Made by a program: the position numbers and the translations under genes. Below are positions 13,181 to 21,290 of a DNA stretch of 21,578 nucleotides, piece by piece. This DNA is from a virus: positions 1 through 21,578 of the IMG/VR virus record IMGVR_UViG_3300013131_000281, one strand, 5' to 3'. Position 1 is the stretch's first letter. Each line of letters begins with the position of its first letter. Below the pieces are notes generated by a model, which worked only from the letters and a program-made list of their open reading frames with translations, was not told the origin of the DNA and searched no databases.

Positions 13181-14133
13181 GTATCCAACCACAAATACCT
13201 CACCCGACGAACACGCATGATGTTGGTGACGTACTCCCGGTTGATTGCAAAAAAGCTTTTGCCATAGCCAGGAACAGCAGTTTTAGCCTTGAGGGATGTG
13301 CGTTCTACATGCCCAAACCACTTGCCCGGATCGCACCCAGGCGTGCCAGCACAGGCGCGGCGATCAGAGTTAAGGCCGCCACTGCCACCGTTATAGGCCG
13401 CAAAGCTCATGGCCAGGCGATCAGCACCAGAAGCTGCACCCTGCACGAGCTTGTGACCTTGCAAGTCCTTTAACACTAGGGCACGCAGTTGCAATGCAGG
13501 ATCAAATCGATTACCCCAGCTCAACCCCGCCAGCTCCTGCGGGTGCGCCTGAACTAGCTCCTGCAAGGCATCAAAGCGTGTCGATCCGTCGGCCCGGAAC
13601 GCCCTGGTCAACTGCCCCAAGCCCACGCCTTGTTCCCGGCTAGTGCGCAACTCAGCCATTGGATTCCAACAAGATCGGTGCTTGAGGTTGATGCAAGTCT
13701 CTTGTTCGACTTGAGCGCCAAGCGTCGACGGCAGCGGTATATCTGGCCACCAGCGCGATTGCTCCGCTTTGAGAACTGGTAGCAATGGCACCGCTGCCGC
13801 CGGAGGTGACTCTGCCCGGCTCGCTGACACCACCAGCATCAGCACCGCAGCAGCCAAAACACTGCGCCCAAGATAGATCAATCCAGCAGCCAAGTTGCTG
13901 TCGCTCATGGCCAGCCGTGCCGCCTCTTGCGGATCAATACGAGGTTGCAAGATGCGCAGTGCCACGTCTCCCACTGCCAGGCCCACAAAGCACAATCCGA
14001 AACCAAATATCATCGGCGTCAATGTAGGCCCAAGCTCAATCGCTGCAAAATTTACAGCAGACAAACACAAGCTGCCAATGCCAGCTAACAAAATGTTTCT
14101 TGCGGCTGCGCGCCTTAATGTCTGAATAATCAT
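13177..14133 (-). CDS. Endolysin: lytic transglycosylase-like with a membrane N-terminus
   Basis: The C-terminal region (about 135-318) looks like an SLT-type muramidase: VEQETCI (142-148, probable catalytic Glu145), GVGLGQLT (169-176) and MSFAAYNGG (242-250), with conserved CWNP between. The N-terminus is unusual: three hydrophobic segments (about 13-32, 42-62 and 83-103), the last ending in SASRA-ES, which looks like a signal peptidase site. Residues 63-110 alone resemble a secretion signal. The ATG at 14133 is chosen over GTG 14136 because AGGAG lies 5 nt before it. It could be a holin-like membrane protein fused to an endolysin. Internal initiation at codon 76 is possible. Confidence 0.85.
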   Translation of the reverse strand: MIIQTLRRAAARNILLAGIGSLCLSAVNFAAIELGPTLTPMIFGFGLCFVGLAVGDVALRILQPRIDPQEAARLAMSDSNLAAGLIYLGRSVLAAAVLMLVVSASRAESPPAAAVPLLPVLKAEQSRWWPDIPLPSTLGAQVEQETCINLKHRSCWNPMAELRTSREQGVGLGQLTRAFRADGSTRFDALQELVQAHPQELAGLSWGNRFDPALQLRALVLKDLQGHKLVQGAASGADRLAMSFAAYNGGSGGLNSDRRACAGTPGCDPGKWFGHVERTSLKAKTAVPGYGKSFFAINREYVTNIMRVRRVRYLWLDT

Positions 14134-14363
14134 CACAACTCCTTGACAAGTTCAATCAACCGCAGCAGCCCGCACGTTGCCGACCCGCCAATGACAAGCG
14201 CTGCCAGATCATGGCCCAGTGCCCCGCCGTTCATATCGTTATGCACCTCTACCATGGCACCAACCACAGCCACTACAGCCAGCGCATACCAGCCCACTGC
14301 CGGGTGCATCATGATGCAAATCAGCGCCCCCATAATGCCTAGCATGATCGCGCGGTCGGTCAT
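14133..14363 (-). CDS. Holin candidate
   Basis: This 76-residue protein has two or three hydrophobic segments (about 5-19, 22-42 and 53-70) and few charges, with a charged C-terminal RLIELVKEL. Size, topology and position just before the endolysin fit a holin that times lysis by forming holes in the inner membrane. It overlaps the upstream gene by 4 bp (ATGA) and the endolysin by 1 bp (TGATG). Holins are too diverse for firm identification; the neighbouring membrane proteins could share the role. Confidence 0.7.
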   Translation of the reverse strand: MTDRAIMLGIMGALICIMMHPAVGWYALAVVAVVGAMVEVHNDMNGGALGHDLAALVIGGSATCGLLRLIELVKEL

Positions 14364-14644
14364 TTCATATGATCCTTTACCCAGTCAAGCAGCATCGCTC
14401 CAAACGCCGCTAAAGCGCCGACAGCCACCCATGCGCCCACTTTGGTGGTGATGCCGACCTTGTACCCTTTGAGCACGTTGGCTGCTTCAATGGCGTCTGC
14501 ATGAGCGCGGCGGTGCCCGTCGTAGTCAGCCTCACCCAAATCGTTTTTTACGAAAGCCTTGTCGATCGATGCAAGATGCGCTTCGACCTTAGCCATACGC
14601 TCATGGGCAACGGTGCATTTGTCGAAGTGGTCTTCATTTGCCAT
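14360..14644 (-). CDS. XhlA-like membrane-anchored lysis accessory protein
   Basis: The 94-residue protein has a charged helical N-terminal two-thirds with coiled-coil character (EDHFDKCTVAHERMAKVEAH, 4-23) and a single C-terminal membrane helix (about 70-86, VGAWVAVGALAAFGAML) ending in WVKDHMK. This is the layout of hemolysin XhlA-type proteins found in lysis cassettes. AGGGA lies about 9 nt before the ATG, which overlaps the preceding gene by 11 bp. Assignment rests on topology and context. Confidence 0.7.
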   Translation of the reverse strand: MANEDHFDKCTVAHERMAKVEAHLASIDKAFVKNDLGEADYDGHRRAHADAIEAANVLKGYKVGITTKVGAWVAVGALAAFGAMLLDWVKDHMK

Positions 14645-15074
14645 AACCCAATTCCCTGAGTGCTGTAACCATCAAATAGGGCCTGGCCCAAATCCACCAT
14701 GCTGCCATTGATAGGGCAATGTCGCCAGAAATCCCAGCGGCTGGCGGGTATAGGCTCATCATCATCGCCGCGGTAGTGACCATCCACAACGCGGCGTTCC
14801 AAGCGGCAAACCATCGGGCAAACCGGTCATAAAACTCATTGCGAAAAATGATTGACACCTGCACGACAGCGGTCACGGCAAACACCAGCCCCCATACGTC
14901 CTCTGGCATCACCGCGGCCATGTGCATGTACGTGGAGCGATCAAACGTTGCACCTGGCCACCACAGCAGCAGTGCCCAACAGACCTCAGCGCCAGCAAGG
15001 ATCAGCCGTGATCCGATCAAGTCGGTATCCCAAATGAGCCGATTGAGTACGGCGTGGCATTGTTTATGTGTCAT
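14634..15074 (-). CDS. Four-helix membrane protein of the lysis cassette
   Basis: This 146-residue protein has about four hydrophobic segments (21-40, 61-77, 88-108, 115-135), rich in Trp and Met, with Arg clusters between them. It has no recognised family. The ATG at 15074 is preferred because it overlaps the upstream stop by 4 bp (ATGA). A longer frame reaching 15143 would extend far into the preceding gene. Its place between an HExxH protein and the XhlA-like and holin genes suggests a second holin or antiholin, but this is inference. Confidence 0.68.
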   Translation of the reverse strand: MTHKQCHAVLNRLIWDTDLIGSRLILAGAEVCWALLLWWPGATFDRSTYMHMAAVMPEDVWGLVFAVTAVVQVSIIFRNEFYDRFARWFAAWNAALWMVTTAAMMMSLYPPAAGISGDIALSMAAWWIWARPYLMVTALRELGYGK

Positions 15075-15388
15075 GACAGCTTCTGCCTTGCTTGTTCGGC
15101 GGTGATGCCCAGCCGGTAGTTGTGCGCTAGATACAAAGCGCACATTTCAATATCGCCGCCCGCCGCGATCTGCGCTCTATAGGCCCGAACTTCGGCGCCC
15201 TTCCGAAATGCCGCAGAAAGCAGATACGCAACCCACCAGGGCAGCACCAGCCACCTAATTTGTTCAGCAAAATGCACTATCTCATGGGCCACCAATGGCT
15301 GATCGTCCGGGTTCACCATGAAGATAAATGGCCAGACGGTTAGCCCGGATGCGCCAAATATCTTAGGTAAGTTGGATTTGATGACCAT
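15071..15388 (-). CDS. Small HExxH metallopeptidase-like protein
   Basis: The 105-residue product contains AHEIVHFAEQ with the zinc-protease signature H35-E36-x-x-H39, and E66 in GAEVRAY as a possible third metal ligand. Between them is a hydrophobic segment (about 44-61, rich in Trp and Leu) that could lie in the membrane. It lacks a signal peptide. Small proteins of this kind occur in the lysis modules of some proteobacterial phages, but their function is not established. It heads the lysis genes, with its ATG exactly 14 nt after motif copy 5 and no Shine-Dalgarno. Peptidoglycan or protein substrates are both possible. Confidence 0.7.
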   Translation of the reverse strand: MVIKSNLPKIFGASGLTVWPFIFMVNPDDQPLVAHEIVHFAEQIRWLVLPWWVAYLLSAAFRKGAEVRAYRAQIAAGGDIEMCALYLAHNYRLGITAEQARQKLS

Positions 15389-15399
15389 GGCGCTAAGGT

Positions 15400-15411
15400 A
15401 GCGTCACGACT
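15400..15411 (-). promoter_or_regulatory. Recurrent junction motif, copy 5
   Basis: The minus-strand core GTCGTGAC is followed by GCTACCTT. The core ends 14 nt before the ATG at 15388. The upstream GGGCTGG parallels GGGTTGG at copy 2, so similarity extends over roughly 40 bp of the two gaps. It stands between the baseplate and lysis genes. Confidence 0.6.
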
Positions 15412-15419
15412 GCCAGCCC

Positions 15420-15707
15420 CTATCCGCCAGCAAAGACGTTTCCAGAGCCAGCTGCTGATGCACTACCGCACCCGATGGGGTCACCAATTCTGGCAAGTTG
15501 TTTGCCATTGACAAAAACGCTTGCAGAGCCAGCGGACAACGTGGAGTCATGGCACGCTGGGCCGCAGCAATGTGTGACCCAGTGGTCGCCCTGTCGATGT
15601 GCGCCAATACCGTTGACAAACACATTCTCAGAGGCCGAATCATTGACCCTGCCACCAAAACAGCCGTGTCCAGTGCAGCCATCTCCAAGCCTAGTGACGG
15701 CGGGCAT
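15420..15707 (-). CDS. PAAR-domain tail spike tip protein
   Basis: PAAR proteins form the sharp metal-binding tip on the spike of contractile tails and type VI secretion systems. This 95-residue protein is of typical size and pattern: MPAVTRLGDGCTGHGC at the start, repeated strands with VFVNG (residues about 29-33 and 64-68), the HRQGD box, clustered His/Cys, and IGDPIGCGS near the end. AAGGAG lies 7 nt before the ATG. It overlaps the upstream gene by 17 bp and sits two genes after the spike protein it would cap. Confidence 0.9.
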   Translation of the reverse strand: MPAVTRLGDGCTGHGCFGGRVNDSASENVFVNGIGAHRQGDHWVTHCCGPACHDSTLSAGSASVFVNGKQLARIGDPIGCGSASAAGSGNVFAGG

Positions 15708-16170
15708 TGACGGCCTCCTTGAGTGCAGTGCAGCCTGGTGTGAAGTTGGCGCGGACGGTCAGTACAAAGTCGGCAGAGCCTGATGACCCATCTGACAGCT
15801 TGGCGGTCACATGCAGAGTCCAAAGTTTGATGCTGGCTGGGTTTGGCGCGTACTTGATGACCTCGTCCGCCTGGGGTGGAAGGTCGGCGAACTTAAGACA
15901 GTGCCCCGTGACACCCTTGATCTGGTATTCGATATCAACCGCTGGGAAAGTTCCAACAAGGGATTTTGGCGCTGAAATTGCAACCCCGGATGCACTTGTC
16001 TCCACTACCAGACCGACCAGCGGTTCGCCCACCACGTCAACCGCGTAGCCCGTGACGCTGGCTGGCGGGACGGCATCATCGACCGCAAAGATGATGGGTT
16101 CCACCCAAACCTCATCCTCTTGGACTTCGGCCCATGGGCTCACAGCGGGGTCTGGTGTCCAGGTCAACAT
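15691..16170 (-). CDS. Spike-associated beta-sandwich protein
   Basis: This 159-residue protein is not recognised as a named family. It is strongly beta-rich, with an acidic start (EVQEDEVWVEPIIFAVDDAV, 15-34), a region rich in Val/Thr strands, and LWTLHVTAKLSDGSSGSADF (116-135), which resembles Ig-like or tail-associated beta domains. No membrane segment or signal. It lies between the spike and PAAR genes. It may link them or decorate the hub; this is inference. No clear Shine-Dalgarno precedes the ATG. Confidence 0.65.
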   Translation of the reverse strand: MLTWTPDPAVSPWAEVQEDEVWVEPIIFAVDDAVPPASVTGYAVDVVGEPLVGLVVETSASGVAISAPKSLVGTFPAVDIEYQIKGVTGHCLKFADLPPQADEVIKYAPNPASIKLWTLHVTAKLSDGSSGSADFVLTVRANFTPGCTALKEAVNARRH

Positions 16171-16174
16171 GGGG

Positions 16175-16843
16175 TTAGTTCAGGTCAATGCGTGGGGCTG
16201 TGGCAGTGATGCTCACGTCACTGTGCAGGGTCATGGCGCCGCCAGACGAAATGGACGTAGCGCCGCCTGTTTGCACGTTCAGGCTGCCCGTGTGCGACAG
16301 TGCCACGTTGCCAGAGGGGTCGATGGTGAAAGTGGCTTTGACGCCGCCTGTGTTGGCAACCTGCACCGACAGCCAGACGTTTTTATCCTTGTTGCGCGTC
16401 ACACTCCAGAGCTTGTCAAAGTCTTTCCCGGTCAAGTCTTCATGTGCTGGGGTGGTGGCCACGCGCACAAAAGTGCCGCACGGGTGCGCAACTTCAATAT
16501 TGCCGTCGTTGTCGATGGTCGAATAGACGTCAGAGGCATGTCGGTCAACCTTGAAGTTCTTTCGGTCAAAAGCCATTTGATTGACGGGGGCAGCTATAAA
16601 GCCAAGAGCGATAAACCCACTATCAGTAAGCGCCAAAGCCACAAAACAGTCTTTTGTTGTGCTGCCTTTCTCGCCGAATTTATTGCCTTCTGGATCATGC
16701 ATATCAACCCGGCCAGACGAAGTTGTCATGGTTGGCGACAACAGTGGTACAGCCGTCAGGCGCGAGCGGTCATAAAGCAGCTCCACGTCCAACGAGTTGT
16801 CGTGCGGGTGTGTTTTGATGACCCGGCCTAGAAAATACTTCAT
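16175..16843 (-). CDS. Baseplate spike protein, P2 gpV/Mu gp45-like
   Basis: The central membrane-piercing spike of contractile tails. The 222-residue product has an N-terminal OB-fold-like region (VELLYDRSRLTAVPLLSP, about 20-37; FVALALTDSGFIALGF, about 68-83) and a C-terminal repeated beta segment (about 166-222: TIDPSGNVALSHTGSLNVQT) that would form the triple beta-helix. It overlaps the hub gene by 4 bp (ATGA) with AGGGG 8 nt before the ATG. It is followed by a PAAR gene that would form its tip. Family fit is good by length, order and architecture. Confidence 0.84.
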   Translation of the reverse strand: MKYFLGRVIKTHPHDNSLDVELLYDRSRLTAVPLLSPTMTTSSGRVDMHDPEGNKFGEKGSTTKDCFVALALTDSGFIALGFIAAPVNQMAFDRKNFKVDRHASDVYSTIDNDGNIEVAHPCGTFVRVATTPAHEDLTGKDFDKLWSVTRNKDKNVWLSVQVANTGGVKATFTIDPSGNVALSHTGSLNVQTGGATSISSGGAMTLHSDVSITATAPRIDLN

Positions 16844-18246
16844 TCATAAACCCCTTGGCCGTACACATACGGGTGCTGCGCATTGGTGCGGTTGACAAAA
16901 CCAGTGCCGCGTGAGTACTGAAGCGAGCTGGTGTAGCCCTTGAATGGCTCAAAGGTGTGGGTGACTGCCGTGACGTAGCAAGATGCTTTGAGGCCGTTTT
17001 GCCACGTAATGTCGCAGTAGTGACCCACCTTGTACTCAGGTCGTCCAGCGCAGGTGATCGACCCCGACTCGAACACCGCGTTGTCAATGTTGCTTTGTTG
17101 CAGATACCCGATTTGCCGAGCGAGATACGCTGTGACGTAGTTCATGGCGGGTGCATGCTCTTCTTTTGGCATACCAGGAAACAAGAGAGCACCATGGTTG
17201 GTGTTGACCTCCATGGAACGCCTGCCAAACAGCGTCAAGTCGCAATTCTCAAAGCCCACGCCATCGGTTACCAACTTCTGGCCATCGCCCATCACCGACT
17301 GCACAATGGTATCCATGCCCGTCATGAAGTCGGTGATGGGTGCACGCACGTAGTAAAAGTTGGCCACATCTCGCTCAGATCGGCTGTACTTGATGGCCGT
17401 GATCTCACTGGGCGGCACAGCAAAGGACTTGGCCGAGGTATTCGGGAAGATGTATTCGTCTTTTTGCAGCTTTTTGAAAGCAGGCTTGCGGTAGCAGAAG
17501 GTGGTTTCACTTTCGCCGTCCTCAAAGAATGATTCATAGAACGGGCCGAGATTCCCATGCTTCTGAATGTGGCTCCACATCGTGCCTTCCGGGTTGGCTT
17601 GATAACCCTGTGGGTAGACGATGTCGTCAGCGTCAGCACCATCCAGGTTCAAAAGAATGGGATGCAGCGCATTGTTGGACAAGCCGGTGATAAACGTGTT
17701 TACCACATTGGAAATCATCAACCCAACAAACTGCGCCGCCGACATGGACCCATATGGGATGTTGAACTTTTCCTGCATGTACTGGCCTGACATTTGGATG
17801 ATCAAGTCGTCCAAGCTTGAGCCTTTAAGAAACAGAATTTGGATCATGCGCAGAAACGCACTATAGTCGTTTCCGGTGATGGTGACTGTGCGCTTTGCAG
17901 CCTGCCCCATGGACTCGTCTAAATTGACATCCGTGACCACGCCGCGCATCACCATCATCGGCTTGCCGGTGCGGCTCATGCGGATTTCAATCGCGTCCAT
18001 GGGCTCCACCAGGCCGTAAATTGAATCACCGTACTTCGGCACAAATTGATCTCCAAGACGTATGGTGAACCCATTGTTCGGACTGTTAATGGATCGCTGT
18101 GTTGTGACCGAACTTCCTTCATTGAAGAAAGGCGTAAGGTCCAGCATATTGAATGCGCCAAAACGATCGTGGGTAGCGTTGCGCTTGCGCGCTGATGACT
18201 TGTACAAAATAACGCTGATTTGCGGGGTAAAAACAGAAACCGTCAT
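16840..18246 (-). CDS. Baseplate hub protein (gpD/gp27-like)
   Basis: This 468-residue protein follows the tape measure and precedes the spike, as tail hubs do. The N-terminal half (VEPMDAIEIRMSRTGKPMMV, about 81-100; VVTDVNLDESMGQAAKRTVT, about 103-122) and the late segment GRPEYKVGHYCDITWQNGLK resemble late-control-D or Mu gp44-type hub barrels. No enzymatic domain is visible; peptidoglycan cleavage is provided by the tape measure. The ATG overlaps the tape-measure stop by 4 bp, with GGAG 7 nt upstream. The exact family would need a profile search. Confidence 0.78.
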   Translation of the reverse strand: MTVSVFTPQISVILYKSSARKRNATHDRFGAFNMLDLTPFFNEGSSVTTQRSINSPNNGFTIRLGDQFVPKYGDSIYGLVEPMDAIEIRMSRTGKPMMVMRGVVTDVNLDESMGQAAKRTVTITGNDYSAFLRMIQILFLKGSSLDDLIIQMSGQYMQEKFNIPYGSMSAAQFVGLMISNVVNTFITGLSNNALHPILLNLDGADADDIVYPQGYQANPEGTMWSHIQKHGNLGPFYESFFEDGESETTFCYRKPAFKKLQKDEYIFPNTSAKSFAVPPSEITAIKYSRSERDVANFYYVRAPITDFMTGMDTIVQSVMGDGQKLVTDGVGFENCDLTLFGRRSMEVNTNHGALLFPGMPKEEHAPAMNYVTAYLARQIGYLQQSNIDNAVFESGSITCAGRPEYKVGHYCDITWQNGLKASCYVTAVTHTFEPFKGYTSSLQYSRGTGFVNRTNAQHPYVYGQGVYE

Positions 18247-21200
18247 GCCAACGCTCCAGTCGCACGCGGCTTAATCACACCAGACGATTGAACTGACTGA
18301 ACTTGTCGCTCGTAGCCTGATCCTGACCCAACATCAATCTGGGCAAAGTAGTTCAGCGGCGAAAAGGACAGCGACACCCGCTGAGCGTCGGCTTTTGCCT
18401 TGGCCTCGGCTTTTGATTGAGGGTCTCCATCTGGTATTCGAGCTGGCGCTTGAGGATTGCCAAGATTGACAGCTTTCTGACGATTGATTTTTGCCCGGTG
18501 ACCAGCGATTTTTAACGGATACTTCTCTGTTTCAAGAAAGCCTTTGTCGCGATTGCCAAAGCCAGCGTTGTACGACTTTTGCGCCATCTCAACCGTTGGG
18601 TTTCTTTTTAATTCTTGCCTCATGCGAAGCCTAAACATTTCAGCCGCATCCATGGGGTCAAAAACATCAAATTTGCGCCCGGCCATCTTTTCAACATCAG
18701 CTTGCGCATCTGGCGTGAACTGCGCCAGACCACGCGCCCCGGCCGGGCTTACTGCCAACGGACTCATGCTACTTTCAGCCATGAATGTCGCTTGCGTTGT
18801 CCCAGGTAGCCAATTGGAATTGATGCCACGAAGCTCTGCATCAATCGCCGCCATCTTGGCGTTCAGCTCTGGTGGAATAGCACCATCCAATCTCCGAGGG
18901 TCGTTCGTCATGCCTTTGCGGATTGACTGCCCGGCGTATGAGCCCATCTCATCTTTTTGTGCAGCATCAAGCCTAGCAAGCTCTTCTGGACGATTGCCAA
19001 CAATCTTGCGCTGCCGGTCATAGAAAGCGTTGCGGTCAGCCATAGCCTGCGGGTTGGTTCCAAACGCATCACGCGCAGTCTGCTTAGCGGCCTCAATGCG
19101 CAGTTTCCCTTGTTCGGATTCGGGTGCCATCCAGCTCAACAAATCGGACAACAAGTCTTTTGTTCCCAGCGCAGCCGGAATCAGCTTGTCAGCCATTCTC
19201 GCCGTTGATTGCTCAATCTTTGCTGCCGTCTCTTGCGCCTGCTCCCCCTGAGTTTTTTCACGCTCAAAGGTGTTGGCTACTTTGACCAAGGTGTCTTGAA
19301 GCTCTTTCGGATTGGTAATCGATTTGGCTTTGTCAAGGCTCGCCTTCTGCTCACTGGTTAGCCCTGCCCGAGCGGCCATCTTGTCGCGCACTGCCATCAA
19401 GTCAGCAGGCTTTCCCCCGGCTTGCTGAATGTCAGACATGGCCATCAAGCCGTGAGCGGACAGCTTGGTTAGGTCAACCGTGTCTTTGTATTGGCCAAAC
19501 ATCTGAGTTAAGCCGGTTAATTTGTGTTGGCTGCGCAGGTTGAACAGGGTCGCCATTTCCTCCGGGTTTATCTTGAAATGGTTGGAGGCGCTAAGTAGCT
19601 GAGTTTTCTTGTCCACGCCCCGTCGGTCAAACATGTCCAACACTTGCTCAAGGCCAGAACTTTCGCCACCAAACCTGGTCATGTCTGCTTCGCCATCTGA
19701 CCGAAGAAACTTGTTGACCTGGCTGTTCTTGTTGCCAAACACACTGTCTCCTGTGGCAAACATGCCAGCGGCCTGACGCATCTTGACACCCAACAGGCCC
19801 ACCCTGTCGCCACCCATGGCCATGAACTGCAAGGTGTTAGACGCTTCCCCCATGCCGCCGCCCTGTTGGAACGAAGAATCAGCACGGTTCAAGATGTTGG
19901 CTGAGTTGCCCACGTTTCCATGCAATCCTGGTGTGTTGGAACCCACCATGGCCGACAACAGGCCAGCAAACCCCTCGACGTTAGCTACACCAAGGCTGCG
20001 TTGCGCCGTGCTTGCCGCAAAGCTTCCCATGGCCCCCATCAGGTCGCCAGCGTTCAAGACAGACCCGGTACGTTTGAGGGCCTCGGCAAACTGGATCGAT
20101 AAAATTTTTGCATCGGCTGCCTTCTCGCTCAGTGAACCACTGCGCCGCATGGTTGCCATAAACCCAATGCCCTGCGATTCGTCAACACCAGTGGCCTGCG
20201 CCAAATCAATTGCAGTTGACGCTATGGATGGAGAATTGGTTTTTGCAAGCCCAGCAAATTCCATTGTCAGCTTGCGGGATTGCTCATAAGTCAAGTTGAA
20301 TTGTTCGCCGACAGCACGGCTTTGACCGCGCAGTTGCTCAAAGCTTTCTGTTGTAGCTCCAAGCGACCTGCGAAATTTGTCAATTTCAATGTTTTCTTTT
20401 TTGCCAGCGTCTAACTTGTCGTTCACTGCCCCCACGCCAGAACTCACGGCCTGGAAAGCGCCGTATGCCAAAGCAGCAACACCTCCGCCCTTGACTATGC
20501 CAGCCAGCCCTAATCCGCCAGCACTGGCCTGCTCTGCCCCACGAGCAAATGAAGCCATTGCCCCACCCACCACGCCTCCAGAGCCAAGGCCCTGCACCGC
20601 GCTATGGGCGATTTTGCTGAATCGGCTGTCGTTTGCGGCTTTGCGCTGTTTGGGTTTGAGGTCTTCTTGCTGATTTGGTACTTCTGTTCTGACGCGCCCC
20701 GTAAGTTCGTTATAGCTGAGGCCAACGTCAGCAGGCCTGGTACCAGTGTTTGAGTTGTGCAGCATCAGGCGCGTCATTACGGCCTGCATGTAGTTGCGAT
20801 CCTGCCGCAACGATTGGTCAATTTGAACTGGTGTAAGAGGCCTATTGCCAGGACCTTGATTGACATGATTGAGAGGCCCACGCACCGTTGTGCTAAGCCT
20901 GATAACTTCTTTGAAGTCATCAATCAGTTTTTTGAGATCGTCTGCGTTTTCAGCAACATTCAGAAGCTTAACGGGCTTGCCTAAATTTTTGCCAATTTCT
21001 TGAGTGAAGGCATTGACCGAATCGGCCATGTCTTGAAGTTGCTTGACGGAGTAGCTGGTGTCAACCTTGACTGGCTTGTTTGAAACCTGCTCGACTTTCC
21101 CAGCAGCGGTACTGGCCGCTTGCGATACGCTGTTAAGTTGATTTACCGCATCGGATGCATCAACTTTGACCGACTTGTTTGAAACTTGGTCGACTTTCCC

Positions 21201-21290
21201 CGCAGCCGTTTCAGCGGCCTGAGCGACATCATCAAGTTGCTTGGATGAGTCGCCGGTATCGACCTTGATTCTTACTCCCATTTCAGCCAT
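18243..21290 (-). CDS. Tail tape measure protein with C-terminal lytic transglycosylase domain
   Basis: This is the longest gene (1015 residues), mostly helical with Ala/Gly/Gln-rich stretches as in tape measures, which set tail length. Residues 9 to about 95 hold two complete and one partial 33-residue repeats (AAGKVxQVSNKxVKVD). A Gly/Ala-rich hydrophobic stretch lies at about 235-290. Residues about 830-935 form an SLT-type domain: MAESSMSPLA with probable catalytic Glu839, GARGLAQFTP (851-860) and YNAG (907-910). Phages use such domains to open the cell wall during DNA entry. The ATG at 21290 follows GAGG by 9 nt and overlaps the upstream gene. Length is modest for a myovirus tape measure. 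Confidence 0.9.
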   Translation of the reverse strand: MAEMGVRIKVDTGDSSKQLDDVAQAAETAAGKVDQVSNKSVKVDASDAVNQLNSVSQAASTAAGKVEQVSNKPVKVDTSYSVKQLQDMADSVNAFTQEIGKNLGKPVKLLNVAENADDLKKLIDDFKEVIRLSTTVRGPLNHVNQGPGNRPLTPVQIDQSLRQDRNYMQAVMTRLMLHNSNTGTRPADVGLSYNELTGRVRTEVPNQQEDLKPKQRKAANDSRFSKIAHSAVQGLGSGGVVGGAMASFARGAEQASAGGLGLAGIVKGGGVAALAYGAFQAVSSGVGAVNDKLDAGKKENIEIDKFRRSLGATTESFEQLRGQSRAVGEQFNLTYEQSRKLTMEFAGLAKTNSPSIASTAIDLAQATGVDESQGIGFMATMRRSGSLSEKAADAKILSIQFAEALKRTGSVLNAGDLMGAMGSFAASTAQRSLGVANVEGFAGLLSAMVGSNTPGLHGNVGNSANILNRADSSFQQGGGMGEASNTLQFMAMGGDRVGLLGVKMRQAAGMFATGDSVFGNKNSQVNKFLRSDGEADMTRFGGESSGLEQVLDMFDRRGVDKKTQLLSASNHFKINPEEMATLFNLRSQHKLTGLTQMFGQYKDTVDLTKLSAHGLMAMSDIQQAGGKPADLMAVRDKMAARAGLTSEQKASLDKAKSITNPKELQDTLVKVANTFEREKTQGEQAQETAAKIEQSTARMADKLIPAALGTKDLLSDLLSWMAPESEQGKLRIEAAKQTARDAFGTNPQAMADRNAFYDRQRKIVGNRPEELARLDAAQKDEMGSYAGQSIRKGMTNDPRRLDGAIPPELNAKMAAIDAELRGINSNWLPGTTQATFMAESSMSPLAVSPAGARGLAQFTPDAQADVEKMAGRKFDVFDPMDAAEMFRLRMRQELKRNPTVEMAQKSYNAGFGNRDKGFLETEKYPLKIAGHRAKINRQKAVNLGNPQAPARIPDGDPQSKAEAKAKADAQRVSLSFSPLNYFAQIDVGSGSGYERQVQSVQSSGVIKPRATGALA
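21009..21266 (-). repeat. 99-bp tandem repeat in the tape measure gene
   Basis: Two complete 99-bp units (21266-21168 and 21167-21069) and a diverged partial third encode 33-residue coiled-coil repeats. CTTGTTTGAAAC on the + strand recurs at 21075 and 21174. The repeats are diverged, so this is an old duplication. Confidence 0.75.

Noticed and set aside
19783-20289. 168-codon frame on the + strand
   Set aside because: Antisense shadow of the tape measure; composition mirrors its Ala/Gly-rich sequence.
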